Below are positions 1 to 7,012 of a stretch of DNA of 21,248 bases, one piece after another. This stretch comes from Mobilitalea sp. (GTDB taxonomy: Bacteria; Bacillota_A; Clostridia; Lachnospirales; Lachnospiraceae), in NCBI GenBank assembly GCA_029974875.1, contig JARKQP010000466.1, positions 1 to 21,248 of the forward strand. The letters are read 5' to 3'. Every line of letters begins with the position of its first letter. Positions within the stretch are counted from its first letter, which is position 1. The position numbers and the translations under genes are program-made. The notes below the pieces were generated by a model. That model saw nothing but the letters and a program-made list of their open reading frames with translations. It made no database searches and was not told where the DNA came from.

Positions 1-1050
1 CTCCCCAAGCTCATTGTTGCTTTTTATATTGGACTGTACCGTAAGGTTGCCGTCGGAGGCTGTCCTCATGACATCACGTAGGGCAATGATTGGGGTGGAG
101 TACTGCTTTGAAATCAAGTTTGCACACAGGGTGATTATAATAAGTAAGAAAAGGCATACCGTAGTAAAGAGGCTCAGCATGAAATTAGCAGGGGATTGGA
201 TGCTTGCCGTATCCTGCTTCATTAACAGGACCCAATTGAGATCGGAGAGGATGGAATAACCATATACCTGCTCCGTATCTTCATAGGAATATTGGAAGGA
301 GCCGCTTTTTTCGATAAGCCCGTTATTATAATCCGCCACAAGCCCGGCTAACTGGCCTGAGTTGATATTGGTTCCGATAAGGGAATTATCAGGGTGATAT
401 AGGATGGTTCCTTCCCCATCCAGCAAAATTGCAAAGCCGGTTTCATCGATGGTCAGAGAGTTCAAAAAATTTTTAAAATAGTCGGTGTTGATGGCACTTA
501 CAACATATCCAAGAACCATACCTGAATCCTGGTCAAGAACCGGTGCCCCGATATCCAGGGTATAGACAAGCTGGCCGTCTTTTGTTAACGTCCTTAAGCC
601 ATCCATTCCGACAGCGGTATTCTTGGTGGTGAACATATAATCCAGGGTTTGATTGGAATATGGGGTTGTTTTGTCAGGTCCAGCACCGGAGCTGGCGATG
701 ATCTCCTGTCGTTTATTATATAGAAGTATGTATTCACAATTACTGCAGCTGCTGAGCCTGAGCCTTAGCAGCTCATCCACGCCGTAGGGAGCTGTATTGC
801 CGGTTCTGTTACTGTATCTCGTAAATTCAATCAGATCCTCCTGGAGGGATAATAAAGTAACCTCGGTCTGTTGGTTCTTTATTAAGGCTTCCAGACCATT
901 CCTGTTGGTGATGGAAGACCGCTCTAAATTATCAGTGTTGACATCGATTAACTTATGCGTTAAAAACCCGTGGGCTAGAACTGATACCAGAATTACGGGA
1001 ATCATGGATGAGGCTATGAGCAAAATTCGTATAGAGTTTTTTATTGACAT
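1..1050 (-). CDS. Membrane receptor with double-Cache sensor and HAMP, C-terminus outside window (partial)
   Basis: The reverse strand is open from an ATG at 1050 to the window edge (350 codons, no stop). The order is a TM helix at about residues 9-29, an extracellular domain of about 260 residues, TM2 at about 291-313, then a HAMP-like segment ending in an N-E-L-G-E stretch. The extracellular part reads like a dCache_1 ligand sensor: it has phrases such as DGEGTILYHPDNSLIG and a Y-V-V-S-A-I-N-T-D-Y strand. Such N-termini occur in methyl-accepting chemotaxis proteins and in YesM-type histidine kinases. The output domain is missing here, so the two cannot be told apart, although a chemoreceptor is slightly favoured. 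A GGAGG lies 10 nt before the ATG. The gene diverges from tgt. Confidence 0.85.
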   Translation of the reverse strand, partial: MSIKNSIRILLIASSMIPVILVSVLAHGFLTHKLIDVNTDNLERSSITNRNGLEALIKNQQTEVTLLSLQEDLIEFTRYSNRTGNTAPYGVDELLRLRLSSCSNCEYILLYNKRQEIIASSGAGPDKTTPYSNQTLDYMFTTKNTAVGMDGLRTLTKDGQLVYTLDIGAPVLDQDSGMVLGYVVSAINTDYFKNFLNSLTIDETGFAILLDGEGTILYHPDNSLIGTNINSGQLAGLVADYNNGLIEKSGSFQYSYEDTEQVYGYSILSDLNWVLLMKQDTASIQSPANFMLSLFTTVCLFLLIIITLCANLISKQYSTPIIALRDVMRTASDGNLTVQSNIKSNNELGE

Positions 1051-1108
1051 AACCGTGGAACCTCCGCAAATAGTTCTTTTTTGTATTATTTTAACAATCA
1101 ACACATCT

Positions 1109-1137
1109 ATTTTACCAATAGTCCCAAAATTTTGCAA
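1109..1137 (-). promoter_or_regulatory. Possible sigma-A promoter of the Cache/HAMP receptor
   Basis: Read on the minus strand there is TTGCAA, a 17-nt spacer, then TAAAAT. The -10 box lies about 60 nt before the receptor ATG. Spacing is ideal but both boxes are imperfect and the region is AT-rich, so this is only a candidate. No chemotaxis-type sigma-D box was seen. Confidence 0.35.
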
Positions 1138-1314
1138 TCAAATTTATAGAAAAATAGCATAATATTAAGAGGATCAAAGAATATTTTTGGATAAAATGAC
1201 TTGATGAGCTCATATGCTGTCGAAATAAGTAGTGCAGAATGATATTTATATAGGGACAGGGAGGGTGGATACGAAATATCTTTCTAAAAGCTTTCTAAAA
1301 TTCAGATATTTTTA

Positions 1315-1343
1315 TTGAAAAGAACTGGCTTTAAGGGTATACT
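1315..1343 (+). promoter_or_regulatory. Sigma-A promoter of tgt-yajC
   Basis: TTGAAA at 1315-1320 is followed by a 17-nt spacer and TATACT at 1338-1343. Spacing is ideal and both boxes are near consensus. Transcription would start near 1350, giving a leader of about 110 nt before tgt. Confidence 0.7.
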
Positions 1344-1459
1344 TTAAATGTTATGGAGAGAGCCGGTTTATGGTAATTTACATGGTAATTTATGGGCTTT
1401 GCCAGGACAAGGATTCCCTGTAGCATGCCGGTTACTCAGATAGAAAGTAGGAAAGAATA

Positions 1460-2593
1460 ATGTATAAGATTATTGCACAGGACGGCAGGGCGAAAAGCAG
1501 TGAATTTACTACCGTCCATGGGACAATACAGACGCCGGTGTTTATGAATGTAGGCACGGCAGCAGCAATTAAGGGTGGTGTTTCCACCATGGATTTGCAG
1601 GAAATTGGCACACAGGTGGAATTATCCAATACCTATCACCTGCATGTAAGACCGGGGGATAAGGTTGTAAAGCAGCTGGGCGGCCTGCATAAATTTATGG
1701 TATGGGATAAGCCCATATTGACTGATTCCGGCGGCTTCCAGGTATTCTCCTTATCCGGATTGCGTAAGATTAAGGAAGAGGGAGTGTATTTTAACTCCCA
1801 TGTTGATGGTAAAAGGATCTTTATGGGGCCGGAGGAAAGCATGCAGATACAGTCTAACCTTGCCTCCACCATTGCGATGGCCTTTGATGAATGTCCGCCC
1901 CATCCGGCTACCAGGGAGTACATGCAGGATTCCGTAGACCGTACGACCAGATGGCTGGAGCGCTGCAAGAAGGAGATGGACAGGCTGAACGGTCTGGAGG
2001 ATACCATCAATAAGAAGCAGCTGCTGTTTGGGATCAATCAGGGCGGAACCTTTGAGGATATACGGATTAAGCACGCAGAGCGGATTTCTGGACTGGATTT
2101 GGATGGTTATGCCCTTGGTGGCCTGGCAGTCGGTGAAAGCCATGAGGAGATGTACCGGATCATAGAGGAAACGGTACCCTACCTGCCCCTCCATAAGCCG
2201 GTTTATCTGATGGGGGTCGGCACGCCGGCCAATATATTGGAAGCGGTGGACCGCGGTGTGGATTTCTTTGACTGCGTTTATCCGACCAGGAATGGAAGGC
2301 ATGGACATGCATATACCGGGAATGGGAAGCTTAATATCATGAATGCGAAGTATGAGCTTGACGGCCGGCCCATTGAGGAGGGCTGCGGATGTCCGGCCTG
2401 CAGGCATTACAGCAGGGCATATATCAGGCATTTGCTGAAGGCTAAGGAGATGCTTGGGATGCGGCTGATGGTACTTCATAACCTGTATTTCTATAACCAT
2501 ATGATGGAGGAGATCAGGGAGGCAATACGTGCCGGGCGGTACCAGGAGTATAAGAAGCAGAAGTTGGAAGGATTTGTTAGGAGCGATGATTAA
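1460..2593 (+). CDS. tgt: tRNA-guanine transglycosylase (queuine/preQ1 tRNA-ribosyltransferase)
   Basis: Bacterial TGT swaps guanine-34 for preQ1 in tRNAs for Asp, Asn, His and Tyr, the tRNA-insertion step of queuosine synthesis. It is cytoplasmic. The 377-residue length is normal. The substrate loop TDSGGFQVFSL has the conserved Asp at 89. The nucleophile region FFDCVYPTRNGRHG has Asp271. The zinc site is Cys309, Cys311, Cys314 and His340 (C-x-C-x2-C ... H). The ATG follows a purine-rich AGGAAAG site. yajC follows after 43 nt, the common bacterial order, so they are probably co-transcribed. The usual next genes, secD and secF, are absent. Confidence 0.97.
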   Translation: MYKIIAQDGRAKSSEFTTVHGTIQTPVFMNVGTAAAIKGGVSTMDLQEIGTQVELSNTYHLHVRPGDKVVKQLGGLHKFMVWDKPILTDSGGFQVFSLSGLRKIKEEGVYFNSHVDGKRIFMGPEESMQIQSNLASTIAMAFDECPPHPATREYMQDSVDRTTRWLERCKKEMDRLNGLEDTINKKQLLFGINQGGTFEDIRIKHAERISGLDLDGYALGGLAVGESHEEMYRIIEETVPYLPLHKPVYLMGVGTPANILEAVDRGVDFFDCVYPTRNGRHGHAYTGNGKLNIMNAKYELDGRPIEEGCGCPACRHYSRAYIRHLLKAKEMLGMRLMVLHNLYFYNHMMEEIREAIRAGRYQEYKKQKLEGFVRSDD

Positions 2594-2636
2594 AGCGAAT
2601 AACATTGAATTATAGAATTTTAATGGAGGTATCTTA

Positions 2637-2969
2637 ATGAATAGTTTTGTTTTATTGGAAGGTGGAGCCGTAGGCGGCGGGTCGTCATCTATGATTATTA
2701 CCGTGTTGTATGTGGTATTGATTGGTGGAATGCTGTATTTTATGATGATCCGGCCACAGAGGAAGCAGCAGAAGCAGCATAATGCGTTGCTTTCTACCTT
2801 GGGGGTTGGGGATAGCGTGTTGACCTCCAGCGGGATGTATGGCGTGGTGATTGATGTTATGGAGGATATTGTTATTGTTGAGTTTGGGAGCAATAAGAAT
2901 TGCAGGATTCCGATGAAGAAGTCGGCGATTGTGGAGATTGAGAAGCCTAGTACGGAGAAGGTGAATTAG
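2637..2969 (+). CDS. yajC: Preprotein translocase accessory subunit YajC
   Basis: YajC is a small single-pass membrane protein that associates with SecDF in the Sec translocase. The 110-residue product has a short N-terminal segment, one TM helix at about 18-38, the hallmark MMIRPQRKQQK just after it, and a soluble beta-rich domain (LGVGDSVLTSSGMYGVV). A perfect GGAGG sits 7 nt before the ATG. It lies 43 nt after tgt. Its stop is followed almost at once by 23-bp tandem repeats instead of secDF. Confidence 0.95.
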   Translation: MNSFVLLEGGAVGGGSSSMIITVLYVVLIGGMLYFMMIRPQRKQQKQHNALLSTLGVGDSVLTSSGMYGVVIDVMEDIVIVEFGSNKNCRIPMKKSAIVEIEKPSTEKVN

Positions 2970-2973
2970 AGGG

Positions 2974-3042
2974 TTAACTAAGATTTAGGTGATGGATTAA
3001 CTAAGATTTAGATTGTGAATGAACTAAGATTTAGGTGGTGAG
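2974..3042. repeat. Three tandem 23-bp repeats after yajC
   Basis: Units are 2974-2996, 2997-3019 and 3020-3042. Each carries the core AACTAAGATTTAG. The period is exactly 23 bp and the tail of each unit varies. The end of yajC, with its TAG stop, resembles a shortened extra unit. The last unit ends exactly where the large inverted repeat begins. Confidence 0.85.
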
Positions 3043-3223
3043 GCTGAAAGCGGGAGCCTGCCTGGTAGGGGTGATGTTTTTCCTTACCTCTACATCAGAG
3101 AATAAATGTGCGCCCCTCAATTGACATGTGGAGATTATGTCATTGATGGGCGTACATTTATTCTCTGCTGTAACGGTAAAGGAAAAACATTCACCCCTAC
3201 CAGGCAGACTCCCGCTTTCAGCC
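3042..3223. repeat. Long inverted repeat (hairpin arms of about 85 nt)
   Basis: The left arm starts GGCTGAAAGCGGGAG and the right arm ends CTCCCGCTTTCAGCC. The arms pair nearly end to end, with roughly ten mismatches or one-base gaps, around a centre near 3132 (TGACAT at 3122-3127 against ATGTCA at 3137-3142). Both sides carry ATTTAGGT (3029-3036 and 3225-3232), which could be a target duplication or just part of the neighbouring repeats. No coding capacity was found inside. It could be a non-autonomous mobile element, an mRNA-stabilising hairpin or a bidirectional terminator. Confidence 0.85.
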
Positions 3224-3233
3224 CATTTAGGTT
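3206..3233. repeat. 28-bp direct repeat, left copy (end of the long inverted repeat)
   Basis: This segment, starting AGACTCCCGCTTTCAG, recurs at 4094-4121 with 26 of 28 bases identical. The two copies bracket the PIN cassette. Confidence 0.8.
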
Positions 3234-3247
3234 AATGAAAAGTACGG

Positions 3248-3283
3248 GTTAAAGTATGAATTAAAGGGTGGATTAAAGGGTGT
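3248..3283. repeat. Three degenerate 12-bp tandem repeats
   Basis: Units 3248-3259, 3260-3271 and 3272-3283 share the core TTAAAG. The last two differ only at their final base. This is simple-sequence expansion within the same repeat-rich gap. Confidence 0.6.
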
Positions 3284-3394
3284 GAGGAATTAATAAAGAT
3301 TGGGAGGAAGTATTTTATTTAGTATATGAAATATGGAAAAAAATGGAGGTATATGTAATAAAATAGAATATTTTTTCATTTTGTTTCTTTTAAA

Positions 3395-3423
3395 TTGACA
3401 TTAATAACTTGTGATGTTATCCT
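3395..3423 (+). promoter_or_regulatory. Sigma-A promoter of the PIN cassette
   Basis: A perfect TTGACA at 3395-3400 is followed by a 17-nt spacer and TATCCT at 3418-3423. A small inverted repeat (ATAAC at 3404-3408, GTTAT at 3416-3420) covers the spacer and -10. It would be a natural autoregulatory operator, but the arms are only 5 bp. Confidence 0.65.
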
Positions 3424-3448
3424 TTATTTATAGAAGGGAGTGGGGCTG

Positions 3449-3880
3449 TTGTGTAAGATTTATTTAGATAATTGTTGTTATAATCGTCCGTTTGATATGC
3501 AGTCTCAGTTGAAGATACATTTAGAAACGCAAGCCAAACTATATATACAGCAAAGAGTTAAAGAAGGCAAGGATATATTGGTATGGTCATATATTTTGGA
3601 ATATGAAAATGCCAAAAATCCATATAAAGAAAAAAAAGAGACCATACTGGCATGGAAAAATGTAGCCAGTGAATGTGTATCTGAAAATGAACCTATACTT
3701 TTGCTTGCTGAAGCATTAGCAGTAAAGGGAATAAAATTATACGATGCTCTCCATATTGCATGTGCAGTGAATTCGAATTGTGATTATTATATAACGACTG
3801 ATAAAAAATTATTAAATACGCTTATTCCAGAAATAAAAATTTTAAATCCGATCGATTATGTGAGATTGATAGAGGGGTGA
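3449..3880 (+). CDS. PIN-domain protein, possible VapC-like ribonuclease toxin
   Basis: PIN domains are metal-dependent RNases, often toxins of type II toxin-antitoxin pairs. The start IYLDNCCYNRPFD carries the first conserved acidic residue. The later LYDALHIACAVNSNCDYYITTDKKLLN has the classic D-A-x-H-I-A and T-x-D segments with further metal-binding acids. A GTG at 3440 opens the same frame but lies inside the GGGAG ribosome site, so TTG at 3449 (8 nt after it, 143 aa) is preferred. The small downstream gene begins 4 nt after the stop. The region is clearly more AT-rich than its neighbours and is bracketed by repeats, which suggests transfer. Toxin activity is inferred. Confidence 0.85.
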   Translation: MCKIYLDNCCYNRPFDMQSQLKIHLETQAKLYIQQRVKEGKDILVWSYILEYENAKNPYKEKKETILAWKNVASECVSENEPILLLAEALAVKGIKLYDALHIACAVNSNCDYYITTDKKLLNTLIPEIKILNPIDYVRLIEG

Positions 3881-3884
3881 TTTT

Positions 3885-4076
3885 ATGACAGATACTTTGA
3901 TTAAAGAAAAGGGAATGAAGATATTAGTTGAGCAACTTGGATATGTTGAAGCAGAAAGATTTATTATGCTTATGAATAGAGAGCCTTTTGACTATACGAG
4001 CTGGAGAGAAGAGAATCTGGAGGAACCTTCCAGTGTAAGAGAACTTAGCAAAATGGCTATGAATTATTGTGATTGA
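3885..4076 (+). CDS. Small partner of the PIN protein, putative antitoxin
   Basis: This 63-residue acidic protein begins 4 nt after the PIN gene. Its ribosome site (AGAGGGG) lies inside the end of that gene, so the two are translationally linked. Residues 8-31 (K-E-K-G-M-K-I-L-V-E-Q-L-G-Y-V-E-A-E-R-F-I) look helical, and an FDYTSWREE motif follows. The pattern is one I associate with short proteins found beside PIN genes, but I cannot name a family. Toxin-first order would be the reverse of most VapBC pairs. It could instead be a non-antitoxin cofactor. Confidence 0.65.
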   Translation: MTDTLIKEKGMKILVEQLGYVEAERFIMLMNREPFDYTSWREENLEEPSSVRELSKMAMNYCD

Positions 4077-4093
4077 GATGGATTTATGCGGTG

Positions 4094-4121
4094 AGACTCC
4101 CGGTTTCAACCCATTTAGGTT
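4094..4121. repeat. 28-bp direct repeat, right copy
   Basis: Matches 3206-3233 at 26 of 28 positions. The preceding GGTGAG also matches the sequence just outside the left arm of the long inverted repeat (about 3037-3042). This copy therefore looks like an internally deleted remnant of the whole element. Confidence 0.75.
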
Positions 4122-4158
4122 TTGGTTTAATCTGATGTTAATAGTGGAATGTTACACG

Positions 4159-4210
4159 AAAAAGGCGTGCTGCGGGGCTGATGAAGGATCAGTTGGCAGC
4201 ACGCCTTTTT
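4159..4210. terminator. Bidirectional intrinsic terminator
   Basis: A perfect 15-bp stem (AAAAAGGCGTGCTGC against GCAGCACGCCTTTTT) closes a 22-nt loop. It has an A-run on one side and a T-run on the other, between the convergent PIN cassette and asnB. It should stop transcription from both directions. Confidence 0.9.
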
Positions 4211-4263
4211 CTGGAGGCGCTTATCAGAAATAAGGATGAAAGGCGTTGTGGAGGGGGTTCGGG

Positions 4264-6111
4264 TTATACTAGCTCGATGTGGTATTTGTCCAGCCAGTAG
4301 TTGATCTGGAGTAGGTATGCTATTAACTGGGGGCCGGCCATGAGTTGGCCGTACCAGGGTTTACCGTAATCGGAGGGTGATTCTAGGAAGGTTTTGATTT
4401 TGGCTTCGTCTACTAGGGGGCGGATGGGGGCGTTCGAATCGGATAGAATATCTAATAGCCGGTTACCCAGTAATTTCTCATATTCGGGGTGATAAGTTTT
4501 TGGGTAAGGACTTTTTTTGCGGAATAGGATTTCGTCAGGGATCAGTCCTTTGCCTGCATCACGCAGCAGGCCTTTTACAACTCCATTCGGAGATTTCATT
4601 TCCCAGGGGACGTTCCACAGGTATTCGACGATACGGTGGTCGGCGAAGGGAACCCTGGCTTCCAGGCCGGAGAACATGCTGCAGCGGTCCATGCGGTCTA
4701 ATAGGGTGACCATGAACCATTTGAGGTTTAGGAATGCAATTTCACGGCGGCGTGCTTCCTGTGGGGCTTCGCCCTTTAATTTTGGAACCTCGGACAGGGT
4801 TTTTTCGTATGCGGCGCGGACATATCCCTCCAGGTCAAGGCTTTTCAGAAGGTCGCCGGATAGGAGCAGTTTTCTTGTGTCCATGTTAATGGACCAGGGG
4901 AAGGTGCCTGCATTCATCAGCTCAGGGCGGTGGAACCAGGGGTAGCCGCCGAAGATTTCATCCGCGCATTCTCCGGTCAGTGCGACCTTTGTCCTGGCTG
5001 CAACCTTTTTGCAGAAATAGAGCAGGGAGGATTCAACATCTGCCATATTCGGTAAATCCCTGGCGTCGACGGCTTGATAGAGGTTGTCGGCCAGGTCGAA
5101 ATTGTCACATTCCAAATAAGTGTGATTGCTATTTACATGCTCTACCATGATATCAACATAGGGACGGTCCATGGAGGGCTGGAAGGAATTTGATTTAAAA
5201 TGCTTTGCATTATCCTCGAAATCAAAGGAATAGGTTTCTAGCTGCTTACCTAAGTAGCCCAATTCCCTGGCACAGATGGCAGTTACCAGGCTGGAATCTA
5301 CACCGCCGGAGAGGAAGGTACAGATCGGTATGTCGGAAATCATCTGACGTTTTACGGAATCATAGACCAGGAAGGAGGTCTTTTCCACTGTCTGTTCATA
5401 AGAATCTTCATGTGGATGGCTTTCCAGCTTCCAATAAGTATTTTCATGAGGTCCGCTTTCATTATAGATGAGGGCGGTTCCGGGAAGTACCTCGTGAATA
5501 TTTTTAAAAACTCCGTTGCCATAGGATTTCGCAGGGCCAAGTCCAAAGATCTCACAAAGGCCGTTTGCATCAAGCTGTGGTCTGACGTCAGGATATTCAA
5601 ATATTGCCTTTAGCTCTGATCCAAAGATGAGAGTATTGTCTTTTATAGTATAGAATAAGGGCTTTACACCCAGACGGTCCCTGGCCAGGGTTAGGGTCTT
5701 TCCGTTCTCATCCCAGATTGCCAAGGAGAAGATGCCGTTTAATTCCTTGATAAAATCAAAACCGAATACCATATACCCCACAAGGATGACCTCTGTGTCC
5801 GTATGTGTCTTAAATAGGCAGCCGATACGGATTAAATTGTCACGCAGCTCCTGGGTATTGTATAGCTCTCCGTTATATATAATGGTATAGGAGCACCCGA
5901 AATGTTCCCTGGTCATTGGCTGGTGTCCCCTGTTCAGATCTATGATGGACAATCTGGTATGGGCAAATCCGGTCTGTGGGAGCAGGTATTCTCCTTCGTC
6001 GTCAGGACCCCGGTGGGCAAGTGCTTTTTTCATTCCCTGCAAAACCTGTGCCCATTTTGCATCCTTTGTAAAATCTGCATTTGTATTACAGAATCCGGCT
6101 ATTCCGCACAT
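4264..6111 (-). CDS. asnB: Asparagine synthase (glutamine-hydrolysing)
   Basis: Makes asparagine from aspartate, glutamine and ATP in the cytoplasm. The start at 6111 gives the obligatory Met-Cys-Gly-Ile-Ala-Gly, whose Cys2 is the glutaminase nucleophile. It is preceded by GGAGG about 5 nt upstream. The frame stays open for 65 more codons upstream, but starting there would bury the catalytic Cys. The product is 615 aa, a usual size. Residues 1 to about 210 are the class II amidotransferase domain (RGPDDEG, YNGELYN, RDRLGVKPL). The synthetase domain has the PP-loop SGGVDSS at 268-274 and GECADEIFGGYPWFHRPE. It lies 313 nt after spoVFB on the same strand, so sporulation read-through is possible. 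Confidence 0.97.
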   Translation of the reverse strand: MCGIAGFCNTNADFTKDAKWAQVLQGMKKALAHRGPDDEGEYLLPQTGFAHTRLSIIDLNRGHQPMTREHFGCSYTIIYNGELYNTQELRDNLIRIGCLFKTHTDTEVILVGYMVFGFDFIKELNGIFSLAIWDENGKTLTLARDRLGVKPLFYTIKDNTLIFGSELKAIFEYPDVRPQLDANGLCEIFGLGPAKSYGNGVFKNIHEVLPGTALIYNESGPHENTYWKLESHPHEDSYEQTVEKTSFLVYDSVKRQMISDIPICTFLSGGVDSSLVTAICARELGYLGKQLETYSFDFEDNAKHFKSNSFQPSMDRPYVDIMVEHVNSNHTYLECDNFDLADNLYQAVDARDLPNMADVESSLLYFCKKVAARTKVALTGECADEIFGGYPWFHRPELMNAGTFPWSINMDTRKLLLSGDLLKSLDLEGYVRAAYEKTLSEVPKLKGEAPQEARRREIAFLNLKWFMVTLLDRMDRCSMFSGLEARVPFADHRIVEYLWNVPWEMKSPNGVVKGLLRDAGKGLIPDEILFRKKSPYPKTYHPEYEKLLGNRLLDILSDSNAPIRPLVDEAKIKTFLESPSDYGKPWYGQLMAGPQLIAYLLQINYWLDKYHIELV

Positions 6112-6424
6112 GTTAACCTCCTTTTGCCGCTTTGGCGGCATATAAGCTGCATTTAAAGGTGCTTCCTTCAAATTGCCGTCTTTTTTGCATAGGGAGCGCC
6201 TGAGTGCCCAGGCACTCCCATAGAAAATAAATTTAGGACTTATGGATGATATAGAAAAGGGAGCCTTCTTTCTTGAAACCTTCTGAAAGTAAATCCCATG
6301 CTTCAAAGAACACCATAAAAAGGGAAGGCCATGGGAGTTTATGCGTATTTTGCAACATTATCAGGGATAGGTTCCTGTCAGAAAGCCCCTTTGCTTTCAA
6401 ATTTAGTATTAGGAGCCGTAAGCT
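6112..6424. other. asnB leader / spoVFB-asnB gap with several hairpins
   Basis: No gene is supported in these 313 bp. On the minus strand three hairpins can form. GAAAGC/GCTTTC (6381-6398) lies just after spoVFB. A strong one at 6192-6219 has arms GGGAG-GCCTG and CAGGC-CTCCC and an alternative fold GAGTGCC-TG-GGCACTC. A 6-bp stem with TTTG loop (6125-6140) sits directly before the asnB ribosome site. None has a T-run. No T-box motif was found, and no promoter was convincing. Confidence 0.5.
6192..6219 (-). promoter_or_regulatory. Hairpin with two alternative folds in the asnB leader
   Basis: GC-rich inverted repeat about 80-110 nt before the asnB start. It can fold as an 11-bp stem with one wobble pair and a 6-nt loop, or as a 7-bp stem (GAGTGCC/GGCACTC) with a 2-nt loop. 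Mutually exclusive folds are typical of regulated leaders, but no ligand-binding or T-box consensus is visible. Confidence 0.45.
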
Positions 6425-7012
6425 CTACATAGGACATAGTACAATAGGCTGTAATTGGCGGTTTTCTAAAGCTGCTTCAATCGTAGGAAGCATCAGATCA
6501 AAATGGGCTACCATGGAATAGGGCTTACCCTTGTAATTGTCCTGACCGAAGGGGACAAAGAAGATATTTTTAACATTTAACATTAAACCGATATTTTTTA
6601 AATTGTTGCTTAAGGCGTCATTGGTGGAAATTGCAAGCACAACAGGCTTTTCATTGCGGAGCAGTCCTTTTGCTGCCATTAAGACAGAGGAATCGGTAAT
6701 TGCATTCGCCATCTTTGCCAGGGTATTGCCGGTACACGGGGCAACGATGATGATATCCAGTAAATTATTTGGTCCAAGCTTTTCTGCCTGGACAATGGTT
6801 GTAATCGGCTCATGGCCTGTGACCTCCTGGGCTTTTTTAAGCCACGTGTCAGCTTCTCCGAATCTGGTATCCGTAGCCTGGGAGCGCTCAGAGAAAATCG
6901 TATAAACATTGGCTTTCTCATTAATCAGGAGCTCAATTTGGGGAAAAACTTTATCAAAGGTGCAGTAAGAGCCGGTTAAGGCTACTCCCACATTTTTTCC
7001 ACTAACAGTCAT
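6425..7012 (-). CDS. spoVFB: Dipicolinate synthase subunit B
   Basis: Flavoprotein-fold partner of SpoVFA. The pair makes dipicolinic acid from dihydroxy-tetrahydrodipicolinate in the mother cell, for loading into the spore core. The 195-residue product has the flavin-like signatures VGVALTGSYCTFDKV near the start and IIVAPCTGNTLAKMANAITDSSVLMAAKG in the middle, a normal length, and the family's typical C-terminal section (FVPFGQDNYKGKP). Its ATG directly abuts the TAA of spoVFA (TAAATG), so translation is coupled. Confidence 0.96.
   Translation of the reverse strand: MTVSGKNVGVALTGSYCTFDKVFPQIELLINEKANVYTIFSERSQATDTRFGEADTWLKKAQEVTGHEPITTIVQAEKLGPNNLLDIIIVAPCTGNTLAKMANAITDSSVLMAAKGLLRNEKPVVLAISTNDALSNNLKNIGLMLNVKNIFFVPFGQDNYKGKPYSMVAHFDLMLPTIEAALENRQLQPIVLCPM

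Larger units (their letters stand above)
1051..1459. other. Divergent intergenic region between receptor and tgt
   Basis: This 409-bp gap has no convincing gene. It holds the candidate receptor promoter (1109-1137, minus) and the tgt promoter (1315-1343, plus). The tgt leader of about 110 nt contains a short direct repeat, ATGGTAATTTA, at 1370-1380 and 1382-1392. A preQ1 riboswitch was looked for because tgt belongs to the queuosine pathway. No recognisable pseudoknot consensus was found. Confidence 0.6.
2970..3448. other. Repeat-rich intergenic region between yajC and the PIN cassette
   Basis: This gap of about 480 bp has no supportable gene. In order it holds the 23-bp tandem repeats, a long inverted repeat, three 12-bp repeats, a very AT-rich stretch (about 3290-3400) and a sigma-A promoter for the PIN gene. 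Confidence 0.7.

Noticed and set aside
1344..1459. preQ1 riboswitch in the tgt leader
   Set aside because: The queuosine context made it plausible, but no H-type pseudoknot or A-rich tail with the class I consensus could be seen.
1751..2893. 380-codon open frame on the minus strand
   Set aside because: It lies antisense across tgt and yajC, which are certain genes, and its sequence has no recognisable domain or plausible ribosome site. It is a shadow of their codon use.
3042..3223. Insertion sequence
   Set aside because: Only about 180 bp, with no transposase frame inside. The possible 8-bp flanking duplication overlaps local repeats, so it is reported only as an inverted repeat.
4517..4945. 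142-codon plus-strand frame
   Set aside because: Antisense to the synthetase domain of asnB. Low-complexity Arg/Ser-rich translation typical of a shadow frame.
6112..6306. 65-codon N-terminal extension of asnB
   Set aside because: Cys2 must be N-terminal for the glutaminase reaction, and GGAGG precedes the Met-Cys start at 6111. The extension includes the leader hairpins.
6112..6424. T-box leader for asnB
   Set aside because: No AGGGTGG-ACCGCG-like antiterminator sequence and no terminator T-run were found on the minus strand.
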